64,000 bases of DNA. Origin: a virus. The position numbers and the translations under genes are program-made. The notes below the pieces were generated by a model. The model worked only from the letters and a program-made list of their open reading frames with translations, had not been told where the DNA came from and ran no database searches. The DNA is taken from positions 22,688-86,687 of the IMG/VR virus record IMGVR_UViG_3300036770_006627. One strand, given 5' to 3'. Shown piece by piece: positions 7,335 through 15,101 of this stretch; within the stretch, counting starts at the first letter, position 1, and the number at the start of each line of letters is the position of its first letter.

Positions 7335-7823
7335 ATGCCCGGCGAAAACACGGTCGGCAAGTGCTACTCCTGGCGTGATTTGAAGTTTTACGCCAAAAAC
7401 GGCTACATCTGCCTCCACGACGAGGAAGACGGGTCGTTCGTTGTGCTGACGCGCAAAGAGTTTCTCCAGCGCGCTTTAGCGCTTTCGGACGAAGCGAAAC
7501 GCCTGCGGCAGCAGGCTGTTCAAAACCCAGGAAAAACTTGGATTTTGGCTGATCGTTTGGAGTTACAGCAGGCAATTGAGAACATGGTGGAATGTTGCAA
7601 GGAGGCGAAAGAGCAGGGCGACCGAAGTGATCCTGAAGTTGCTGAGTGGTTTGCCAGACACCGACCGCACAAGCGCGGGCGGGTGTCAATGGCAGGCGCG
7701 GCCAACTTTAACACTGCGCTGCCGGGCGTTTTGCCGCTAGGCAAGGACACCGGCAAGCACGTCACGCCCGACTTCTCTCTCGGCGCCAAGCCCAAAAAAC
7801 TGATTCTGCCAGGAGAGTTTTGA
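7335..7823 (+). CDS. Hypothetical protein, 162 aa
   Basis: Preceded by GGAGG inside the end of the upstream gene and starting four bases after its stop. The first 45 residues look globular (WRDLKFYAKNGYICLHDEE), followed by a helical region with two adjacent cysteines (MVECCKEAKEQ) and a basic Gly/Pro tail. Its TGA overlaps the next ATG by one base. I do not recognise a family; gene order suggests the same transcription unit as its neighbours. Confidence 0.6.
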   Translation: MPGENTVGKCYSWRDLKFYAKNGYICLHDEEDGSFVVLTRKEFLQRALALSDEAKRLRQQAVQNPGKTWILADRLELQQAIENMVECCKEAKEQGDRSDPEVAEWFARHRPHKRGRVSMAGAANFNTALPGVLPLGKDTGKHVTPDFSLGAKPKKLILPGEF

Positions 7824-8167
7824 TGGATGCCGCCCAGCTGTTCAAACTTGGTTTTCTTACTCGCTGCGCTGAAGAAGGCCTGACCGGCGAAGATCTGGCC
7901 GCGCGCCTGAGCCGTGTTGCCGAATTCAACGAGAAAACCGCAGGTGTCGTGGGCGACATCGCAACTGCCGCGGGCGGCATCGTCGGGCTGCCCGTAGCCG
8001 CCTCGCTTTTAGGCGGTGGCGCACTTGGTTATGGCGCCGCTAAACTAACCGCGCCCAAGCTCGATGAAGACGAGATGAAAAACGAGGAGCTGATCAACAC
8101 CTACAAGGTGATGGCGGCCCGGGCGAAGGCGCGGCGGAAACTGCGGGAGTACCGTACTGCCCGCTAA
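7823..8167 (+). CDS. Small glycine-zipper protein
   Basis: ATG 7823 overlaps the previous stop (TGATG) and follows AGGAGAG; a TTG three bases earlier is less likely. The 114 residues have an N-terminal amphipathic helix, a Gly/Ala/Leu-rich hydrophobic segment at about 50-75 (GLPVAASLLGGGALGYGAA) and a basic helical tail. It resembles the hydrophobic segments of the proteins at 2213, 8539 and 22633. A membrane-active virion protein is possible; no family is recognised. Confidence 0.6.
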   Translation: MDAAQLFKLGFLTRCAEEGLTGEDLAARLSRVAEFNEKTAGVVGDIATAAGGIVGLPVAASLLGGGALGYGAAKLTAPKLDEDEMKNEELINTYKVMAARAKARRKLREYRTAR

Positions 8168-8185
8168 AACTGAAGGAGCAGTGCG

Positions 8186-8542
8186 ATGAGTTTGCGCAAG
8201 TTTCACGCAGAAATGGGCGGCCCGCAGCACAGCGGAGAGCGCCTGAGCTGGCCGGGCACGCTGGACGGCTTTCCCGTCATCGGCCCGCAGAGCGCGACGG
8301 CCAATCTCAAACAGGATGAGCTGGAAAACCTCGAGCTGCGCTACGACTACCGCTCGAAGATGTTCCTACTCTGGGAACCCGAGGCAAAAGCCGAGTTTGA
8401 CGACATAAATGATAAGATAGTGAACGGTTGGTATCGCCTGCTGAAGCGGGCAGACGTCTATGACGAAGAAAACAAGCACTACCGCGTATGGCTGGAATGG
8501 GCCCAGGTTTACGGGATGATTCCGCCGAAGGCAACGTCATGA
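8186..8542 (+). CDS. Hypothetical acidic protein, 118 aa
   Basis: A clear AAGGAG site precedes ATG 8186. The protein is soluble, with a Gly/Pro-rich first third and a helical acidic and aromatic remainder (FDDINDKIVNGWYRLLKRAD). Its TGA overlaps the next ATG as ATGA, so the two are probably translationally coupled. No domain is recognised. Confidence 0.65.
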   Translation: MSLRKFHAEMGGPQHSGERLSWPGTLDGFPVIGPQSATANLKQDELENLELRYDYRSKMFLLWEPEAKAEFDDINDKIVNGWYRLLKRADVYDEENKHYRVWLEWAQVYGMIPPKATS

Positions 8543-9747
8543 ACAACACTGAAAAGCTCGCTGGAATCTTTGGTGGCCCGTCTGCTGCTGAGCGCGAGCA
8601 GCTTTTGCAGCAGTTTTACGGCAAGCGGCTCCTGTCGAGCACGGGAGCCGGTGCCGGTATTGGTCTCGGCGCTGCGGCGCTGTACCACTTGCTTCGCGGT
8701 ATGAAACCCGAAGGCAAAAAGGAAAAAAAGTACCCGAGCTATGGCTCGGGTACGCCGATGATCGCCAAGGAAGCCAATCTCAGATATGACCCCAGTCGCC
8801 CGCTCGACATGTCGCTTGTCGGTGGTTCCGGAATTATGCCGCAGAATCGACCCGCCCAAAATGGCCCGTTTGGCGGCTTTAATCCCGAAAGCATGCGGCA
8901 ATATGTGCCTTTTATGCAGTCTCTCACAAAAATTCCGTTCTCCTCTGGGAGTATGTACGCACGTGTCGGACAGGCCATGCAGGCCGCACGACCGTTCGAG
9001 ACAACGAGCGCGGCTAATTCATTCGCCCCGCAGCAGCAGATGAACCCCGGCATTAACAAAAATATTGTTCCTGCCGCGCCGCAGCCGTTTGGTTTCGTAA
9101 ATGGCATGCCGAACAACAACCAGGGCCCGTTCTCGACCGCGAATAACCCGTTCGCGATTAAGAACAGTTTCGACCTGAACAGCCTTTCAGAATCGGTTGG
9201 CAAGGCGCTCCCCACGACGATGGTGCCGTTCGGCGCCCCGAACGTACCAGGCCGCGGTCCGGCGCCGTCTGCTGACCCGCACCCGTGGCGAAAAAGCTGG
9301 AGCACGGCCGCCAACATCGGTGGCGCGGCGTTGGGTACCTATGCAGGCGCGAAGCTCATTAATTCGCTCGTGAAGGCCAAGAAGAAACGCGATCGCGAAT
9401 CCGCGCTCGAAGCCGCGCGTGCCGAGTATTACAACGCGCTGGGCGGGAAGTCCGCGAGCGCCCTCGACGTCGCTTTTGATCGCGTCAAGCAAGCCAACAT
9501 GCTCTCGAGTACGGCCAGCGCTTTGTGGAACACGCCGCAAACTTTGCGGACTGCTTACTTGCTTACGCTGCTGGGCGCTGGCGGGCTTGGCGCCAAATAC
9601 ATGTACGACCGCACCAAGAATCTCACCGAAGGCGAGAACCTGGCTAAGGCGCAGGCGTCCCGCGCGCGGACAAAGGGCTTGCCGCCCGTGTGGGTCGACC
9701 CGGAGTCGCTCGCGCATATCAAATCGACTGTTGAGTCCGATGAGTAA
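8539..9747 (+). CDS. Large glycine-zipper protein upstream of RNA polymerase
   Basis: The start is ATG 8539, which overlaps the previous stop as ATGA. The 402 residues have three Gly/Ala-rich hydrophobic segments: about 34-52 (STGAGAGIGLGAAALYHLL), about 255-275 and about 337-357. Between them is a long Asn/Gln/Met/Pro-rich, low-complexity middle. The C-terminal part has charged helices. This pattern suggests a virion or ejected protein able to cross or line membranes. It ends five bases before the RNA polymerase gene, so the two are likely co-expressed. Function is inferred only from composition. Confidence 0.6.
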   Translation: MNNTEKLAGIFGGPSAAEREQLLQQFYGKRLLSSTGAGAGIGLGAAALYHLLRGMKPEGKKEKKYPSYGSGTPMIAKEANLRYDPSRPLDMSLVGGSGIMPQNRPAQNGPFGGFNPESMRQYVPFMQSLTKIPFSSGSMYARVGQAMQAARPFETTSAANSFAPQQQMNPGINKNIVPAAPQPFGFVNGMPNNNQGPFSTANNPFAIKNSFDLNSLSESVGKALPTTMVPFGAPNVPGRGPAPSADPHPWRKSWSTAANIGGAALGTYAGAKLINSLVKAKKKRDRESALEAARAEYYNALGGKSASALDVAFDRVKQANMLSSTASALWNTPQTLRTAYLLTLLGAGGLGAKYMYDRTKNLTEGENLAKAQASRARTKGLPPVWVDPESLAHIKSTVESDE

Positions 9748-9752
9748 GCGCA

Positions 9753-12700
9753 ATGCCAGACTCGATTCTCGGGCAAACGCCGCCGCAACACCGCGCATTT
9801 GGTGACATCCACGCGCTGCGTTCCGGCATTTTTGATCGCGCGCTCCAAAGCGCCAGCGCGATCGAGCCGATCAAAAACGATCTCTACACGCTCCAACTTT
9901 CGGACGTGAATTACACGGGGCCGGAGCGCTACAACAAGCGCGATCAAAAACGGGCCGTTCTTACCGGAAACTCGTTGCACCGGCGGCTCACCGGCACTTG
10001 GAATTTAATCGACAACGCCACCGGGCAGCCGATCGCCAAACGTCAGCAGACGATTGCGCACGTGCCGTACCTCACTGACTCGGGCACGTTTGTGAACCGG
10101 GGCGTCGAGTACACCCTGGCCCACCAGATGCGGCTCAAGGCGGGCGTCTACACGCGCGAGAAAGACAACGGCGAGCTGGAGGCGCACGTTAACGTGCTGC
10201 CCGGCAAGGGACGCATGCACCGGTACTTCCTCGACCCGAAGACCGGCGTGATGAAAATTAACATTGGCCAGGCCCAGATTCCGCTGATGCCGCTGCTCAA
10301 AGCGCTCGGCGCCAAAGATGCCGATATCCGCGGCGCTTGGGGCAACGAGATCACCGCCGTCAACATGGAGAAGGGCGACGCGGGCACTCTCGACAAGCTC
10401 TACCAGCGACTTGTTTACAAGCAAACTCCGGGATTGGACGCGGCCGCTAAGCAGCAAGCTATTGCGACAGAGTTTGCCCGCATGGAACTCGACCCCGACG
10501 TTACGCGGCGCACTCTTGGCAAGGAATACAAGAACCTTACCCCCGAAGCGATTCTCGACATTACGAAAAAGCTCATTGCCGTTAATCGCAAAGAGGCCGA
10601 TCCAGACGACCGCGACGCAATGGCATATCAAAGCGTTGTCGGACCCGAGGACCTGATTGCTGAGCGCTTCAGTAAAGACAAGCAGGCGCTGCGCAAGTTG
10701 CTTTGGAAGGCCACGGCGAAGAAAAATCTTGACCACGTGCCTACGGGGTTCTTCAACAAGGCGATCAATGCTGCGTTGATTGGCTCGGGCTTGGGCAGCT
10801 CGCTCGAAGAAATTAACCCGGCCGAAATCTTCGACCACCAGAACCGCGTGACTCGTATGGGCGAGGGCGGCATCGGTTCGCTGGACGCAGTGCCGGTGGA
10901 ATCCCGCGCCGTGCAGCCCAGCCACCTTGGCTACATCGATTTTCTGCGCACGCCGGAGTCGGGCAAAGCGGGCGTCGACATGCGCTTCGCGCGGGGCGCC
11001 GTCAAGGGTTCTGACGGCAAGATCTATACGCCGGTGCGCAACATGCAGACCGGCGCGCAGGAATACAAGACGCCGGGCGAACTGGCCGACATGCCCGTGG
11101 CGTTTCCTGGCGAGGAGAAAACCGACCTGCCGATGGTCGCGGCTCTCGTGGGCGGCAAGATGAAGTACATGCCGCGGGAAGAGGTTCAATATTCTCTGCC
11201 GCACATGGACAGCACCTTCTCGGCGCTCTCGAACATGCTGCCGCTCAAGAGCATGATTAAGGGCCAGCGCGCGATCATGGGCAGCCGCATGTTTACCCAA
11301 GCGCTGCCCTTGAACGACGCAGAAGCGCCCTTCGTGCAGTCGGCTGTTGTCGACAAGGACGGCATCAGCCACGAAGACGAGATGGGCGAAAAGCTTGGCG
11401 CCGTGAAGGCCCAGTTCCACGGCCAGGTTGTTTCCGTGTCGCCCGACGAGATCGTGCTCCGCGATCGAGACGGTAACAAATCGACAGTCGATCTCTACAA
11501 CGACATGCCGTTCAACCGCAAGACCTTTTGGCACCAGACGCCAGCTGTGCAGCCGGGCGACACGATTAAGCCCGGGCAGCTTTTGGCGCACTCGAACTTC
11601 ACCGACAAGCAGGGCTCAGCTGCTTTGGGCAAGAACCTTCGCGTTGGCTACCTTCCTTTCAGGGGCAAGGTCTACGAAGATGCCGTGGTGATTTCGGAGT
11701 CGGCGGCCAAGAAGCTCACTAGCCAGCACATGTACCAGCACGAGGCTGAGTGGAGCGACAACACGCACGTTGGCAAGAAAGCTTTCGTGTCGCTCTTCCC
11801 CTCTGAGTACGACAAGAAGACGCTGGCCCAGTTCGACGACAAGGGCGCTATTCAAAAGGGGACCGTAGTCAACTACGGCGACCCGCTGGTGCTGCAGGCT
11901 AAAGCCAAGGAAACCACTTACGGCAAAGTTCACCGCGGACGCGCGGGCGCGTTCAGTAATGATACGATCACCTGGGATCATCACTCGCCGGGTATCGTCA
12001 CTGACGTCGAGCACACTGATAAGGGCGTGTCGGTCGTCGTGAAAAGCACCGCCGAGATGCAGGTGGGCGACAAGCTTACAGGGCGTTTTGGTGACAAAGG
12101 CGTTGTTGCCGACATCGTCCCGGACCACCAGATGCCGCACGACAAGGACGGCAGCCCGATGGAGGTTCTGGTTTCGCCGCTGGGGCTGATCTCTCGCGTA
12201 AATGCCTCTCAGGTTATCGAAGCTGCACTGGGTAAAGTCGCCGCGAAAACCGGACAGCCTTTCAAGATAAAGGACTTCGACAGCGAAAAAGACATCATTG
12301 CGTTTGCGCAGAACGAGCTTGGGAAGCACGGCCTCTCCGACACTGAGGACGTCATTGATCCGGAGACCGGTCGTAAGATCAAAGGCGTGCTGACCGGCCA
12401 CCGGTTCTTTATGAAACTTCACCACACGTCGGAGTCTAAGGGGCAGGGTCGCGCAATGGGCGCGTACACGGCAGAAGGAACTCCCGCTAAAGGCGGCTCG
12501 GAGGGCGCCAAGCGCGTTGGCATGCTGGACCTGGGCGCGCTTTTAAGCCACGGCGCCGGAAAGGTCATCCGTGACGCAAAGATGGTCCGCGGGCAGGCCA
12601 ACCCCGAGTACTGGTCACAGTTCATGTCGGGCTATACGCCGCCGCTGCCCAAAGTGCCGCACGTTTATGAGAAATTTGTCAATCAATTGCGGGCCAGCGG

Positions 12701-14123
12701 CATTAACACTGTCCGCACCGGTACTAAAACGCACATCATGGCCATCGCCGACAAAGACGTCGATCAGCTGGCTGAAGATCGAGAAATCACCAGTTCTGAA
12801 ACAGTGGACTGGAAAGGACGATTGAAGCCAGTTCCGGGCGGCCTATTCGACGAGAAATTAACCGGCGGACACGGCGGAAATCGTTGGGCAAAGATATCTT
12901 TGCACGAGCCGATGCCCAATCCGGTTATGGAAGAGCCAATTCGTCGAGTTTTGGGACTTACCGAAAAGCAGTTTCGCTCTGTCTTGGCGGGCGAGACGCA
13001 GCTGTTCGACAAGTCGGGTCCTAGCGCGATTAAAGACGCGCTTGGCCGGATTAATCTTCCCAAGGCTATTGAACAGTGCCGAGAAGACATTAAGTCGGGC
13101 CGCAAAACGCTCCGCGACGCCGCCGTGCGCAAGCTCGGTTTTCTCAAGGCCGCCGAGAGCCAGGGAATTCATCCCCAGGAGTGGATGCTCACCAAGATGC
13201 CCGTCTTGCCGCCGTTGTTCCGGCCGGTCTCGACGATGGGCGCCAAGAAGCTCCCGCTCGTGGCTGACGCGAATTATCTGTACAAGGAGTTGATCGACTC
13301 AAACAGCGCGCTGAAGGACGCCTCCGGCGCCCTGGCGGAGTACGGCAACGAGCGCCTCGGCCTGTATGACGCGATGAAGGCGGTCTCTGGCCTGGGAGAT
13401 CCGACGCAGCCCAAGAATCAGGAGCGGCAGGTCAAGGGATTCTTGAAGCACATTTTCGGCAGTTCGCCGAAGTACGGCACCGTTCAACGCAAACTTCTAG
13501 GCACCACGGTCGACCTGGTGGGCCGCGCCGTAATCACGCCAAACCCGGACCTGGACATGGACGAGGTGGCGCTGCCCGAGGACAAAGCCTGGGAGGTCTA
13601 CAAGCCGTTCGTGGTGCGCGGCTTGGTGCGGCGGGGGTTGCCGCGGATGCAGGCCCTCCAGCACGTCGAGGACCGCAACAAGGAGGCGCACGCGGAGCTG
13701 GAGCGGCAGATGTCGTCCCGGCCGATTGTAATCAACCGTGCGCCGGTGCTTCATCGATACGGTATGATGGCCTTCTACCCAAAGCTCACTAAGAACAAGG
13801 TGATGGAGGTCAATCCGGTCATTACCAAGGGTTTTAACGCCGACTTCGACGGGGACGCGATGCAGTATCACGTTCCTAGCACGGACGACGCGGCAAAGGA
13901 AGCCGTCGAAAAGATGCTTCCCTCAAAAAACTTGTTTGCGGCGGCTAACTTCAAAGCGCACTATATTCCGCAGGCTGAGTTTCAGTCCGGGATTTACCTG
14001 GCCAGCAGCCGGGTCGACAAACGCGCGAAGCCGCGGGTATATAAGTCACGGCAGGACGCCATTAAGGCCTATCGGCGAGGCGAGATTGAGGTCGATACCC
14101 CGGTGCATATAGTCGAGAGTTAA
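9753..14123 (+). CDS. Phage RNA polymerase: beta fused to N-terminal half of beta-prime
   Basis: A 1456-residue chain; ATG 9753 is the first start after an in-frame TGA. The beta part has the fork-like region with TPESG near 400, GKVYEDAVVIS (Glu642-Asp643) and GDKLTGRFGDKGVV, whose Lys774 and Lys782 match the two active-site lysines of bacterial beta. Its end is marked by LRASGIN. It then continues without a stop into beta-prime: LPPLFRP, LVGRAVITPN, INRAPVLHRYG and the magnesium loop NADFDGDAM with Asp1364, Asp1366 and Asp1368. The chain stops shortly after the catalytic loop; the rest of beta-prime is the gene at 15102. No alpha or omega is seen, as in other phage multisubunit polymerases. 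It would transcribe phage genes, perhaps with the sigma-like factor at 48142. Confidence 0.93.
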   Translation: MPDSILGQTPPQHRAFGDIHALRSGIFDRALQSASAIEPIKNDLYTLQLSDVNYTGPERYNKRDQKRAVLTGNSLHRRLTGTWNLIDNATGQPIAKRQQTIAHVPYLTDSGTFVNRGVEYTLAHQMRLKAGVYTREKDNGELEAHVNVLPGKGRMHRYFLDPKTGVMKINIGQAQIPLMPLLKALGAKDADIRGAWGNEITAVNMEKGDAGTLDKLYQRLVYKQTPGLDAAAKQQAIATEFARMELDPDVTRRTLGKEYKNLTPEAILDITKKLIAVNRKEADPDDRDAMAYQSVVGPEDLIAERFSKDKQALRKLLWKATAKKNLDHVPTGFFNKAINAALIGSGLGSSLEEINPAEIFDHQNRVTRMGEGGIGSLDAVPVESRAVQPSHLGYIDFLRTPESGKAGVDMRFARGAVKGSDGKIYTPVRNMQTGAQEYKTPGELADMPVAFPGEEKTDLPMVAALVGGKMKYMPREEVQYSLPHMDSTFSALSNMLPLKSMIKGQRAIMGSRMFTQALPLNDAEAPFVQSAVVDKDGISHEDEMGEKLGAVKAQFHGQVVSVSPDEIVLRDRDGNKSTVDLYNDMPFNRKTFWHQTPAVQPGDTIKPGQLLAHSNFTDKQGSAALGKNLRVGYLPFRGKVYEDAVVISESAAKKLTSQHMYQHEAEWSDNTHVGKKAFVSLFPSEYDKKTLAQFDDKGAIQKGTVVNYGDPLVLQAKAKETTYGKVHRGRAGAFSNDTITWDHHSPGIVTDVEHTDKGVSVVVKSTAEMQVGDKLTGRFGDKGVVADIVPDHQMPHDKDGSPMEVLVSPLGLISRVNASQVIEAALGKVAAKTGQPFKIKDFDSEKDIIAFAQNELGKHGLSDTEDVIDPETGRKIKGVLTGHRFFMKLHHTSESKGQGRAMGAYTAEGTPAKGGSEGAKRVGMLDLGALLSHGAGKVIRDAKMVRGQANPEYWSQFMSGYTPPLPKVPHVYEKFVNQLRASGINTVRTGTKTHIMAIADKDVDQLAEDREITSSETVDWKGRLKPVPGGLFDEKLTGGHGGNRWAKISLHEPMPNPVMEEPIRRVLGLTEKQFRSVLAGETQLFDKSGPSAIKDALGRINLPKAIEQCREDIKSGRKTLRDAAVRKLGFLKAAESQGIHPQEWMLTKMPVLPPLFRPVSTMGAKKLPLVADANYLYKELIDSNSALKDASGALAEYGNERLGLYDAMKAVSGLGDPTQPKNQERQVKGFLKHIFGSSPKYGTVQRKLLGTTVDLVGRAVITPNPDLDMDEVALPEDKAWEVYKPFVVRGLVRRGLPRMQALQHVEDRNKEAHAELERQMSSRPIVINRAPVLHRYGMMAFYPKLTKNKVMEVNPVITKGFNADFDGDAMQYHVPSTDDAAKEAVEKMLPSKNLFAAANFKAHYIPQAEFQSGIYLASSRVDKRAKPRVYKSRQDAIKAYRRGEIEVDTPVHIVES
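12892..12899. repeat. AGATATCT palindrome, copy 3 (16-bp perfect)
   Basis: The perfect palindrome GCAAAGATATCTTTGC spans 12888-12903 within the RNA polymerase gene, encoding AKISL. The identical 16 bases occur at 21159-21174 in an unrelated gene. Confidence 0.8.
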
Positions 14124-14136
14124 CACGGAGGTTCCC

Positions 14137-14871
14137 ATGAGTTTCACGGTCAATCCCGAGCTGCTAAAGATGGCTCGTCACGCGTTCGAGAAGTCCGCGG
14201 TCGTGCCGTCGGATGCTGCCATGATGGCCGCTCAGGGCGCGCCTCCAATGGGCGGCGAAGCTCCCGACCCTTCGCAGCTGGGCGTTCAGGGCGCTGCGCA
14301 GCCCGTCGATCCTGCCACGGCCGCCATGGGCGCTGCGCCGATTGACCCCTCGCAGGATCCGACTGGCGCCGCAACAGCTGCCGCTCCTCCCGCGGCCGCT
14401 CCGGCCCCGATGCCGCCTGCCACGCCGCAGGGCGGAGTTCCTGGCCAGCAAAAACTCAAGCCCGAGCAGATGATGCAGATGCTTGACTATCGGCTCTATA
14501 ACATGCAGCAGCAGCTAACGGCAATTATGAACGCGATGGGGGTCCAGGTTCCGCCCGAGTCGCTCGTTCTTCCGCCGGGCACAACCGGCGCGCCGCCTGC
14601 CGAGACGGCATTACCTGGCGGCCCGATGGCCCCGCCGCCCCAGGACCCCAACGCGCCAGCTGGTCCGCAGCCCCCCGGCGGCCCGATGCCCCCGGGCGGG
14701 CCGATGGATCCGAGCCAGGCACCGATGGACCCGTCGGCCGGAAAAATGGCGCATTGGTGGGATAAACCGCTGGCCCAATTTGCCGAGCAGAACCCGGACG
14801 CGCCGACAGAGACGCAGCTGAAGGCAGCGGCCGTGGCGGCGTTGTTCAGGAGCCTCGAGCGTGCGCGTTAA
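14137..14871 (+). CDS. Pro/Ala/Met-rich low-complexity protein between the polymerase halves
   Basis: Preceded by the extended site CACGGAGGT at 14124-14132. The 244 residues have a helical N-terminus, a long Ala/Pro linker, a central helix (QMMQMLDYRLYNMQQQL), a second linker with PPGGPM repeats and a C-terminal helical end (TQLKAAAVAALFRSLERAR). It has no similarity to RNA polymerase, so it is not a displaced polymerase domain. It may tether or position the polymerase, or be a virion protein; neither is shown. Confidence 0.65.
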   Translation: MSFTVNPELLKMARHAFEKSAVVPSDAAMMAAQGAPPMGGEAPDPSQLGVQGAAQPVDPATAAMGAAPIDPSQDPTGAATAAAPPAAAPAPMPPATPQGGVPGQQKLKPEQMMQMLDYRLYNMQQQLTAIMNAMGVQVPPESLVLPPGTTGAPPAETALPGGPMAPPPQDPNAPAGPQPPGGPMPPGGPMDPSQAPMDPSAGKMAHWWDKPLAQFAEQNPDAPTETQLKAAAVAALFRSLERAR

Positions 14872-15100
14872 GCTGCAACACAACCTGCAGCCACACGAGC
14901 AGCGGGCGCACAGCGTCATCGTTGAAGATGACCTGGGAAACCCGATCTACGTGGCGCTGCAGCATGACGATCACATCATCTGCTCGCACGTTGGCGATGA
15001 CGACTTTCATAATCTTCTTCGCGTTCTCGGCGTTGATAAGACTGTAGTGGTCAACGACCTCACACCCAAGCCGATCGACAAGATGCTCTGGAAGCCGTGA
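14861..15100 (+). CDS. Small protein between the polymerase halves, 79 aa
   Basis: Starts with GTG at 14861, overlapping the previous gene by 11 bases, and ends one base before the second polymerase gene. The sequence is compact and probably beta-rich (HSVIVEDDLGNPIYVALQHD), with several His and Asp residues. Complete overlap-coupling between the two polymerase genes suggests coordinated synthesis. It could be a polymerase-associated subunit, but has no recognisable relation to omega or other known subunits. Confidence 0.65.
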   Translation: MRVKLQHNLQPHEQRAHSVIVEDDLGNPIYVALQHDDHIICSHVGDDDFHNLLRVLGVDKTVVVNDLTPKPIDKMLWKP

Positions 15101-15101
15101 G

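Noticed and set aside
10005-11591. A 528-codon open frame on the minus strand opposite the RNA polymerase gene
   Set aside because: It mirrors a strongly biased + strand gene with clear motifs, has no ribosome site or recognisable domain, and is a composition artefact.
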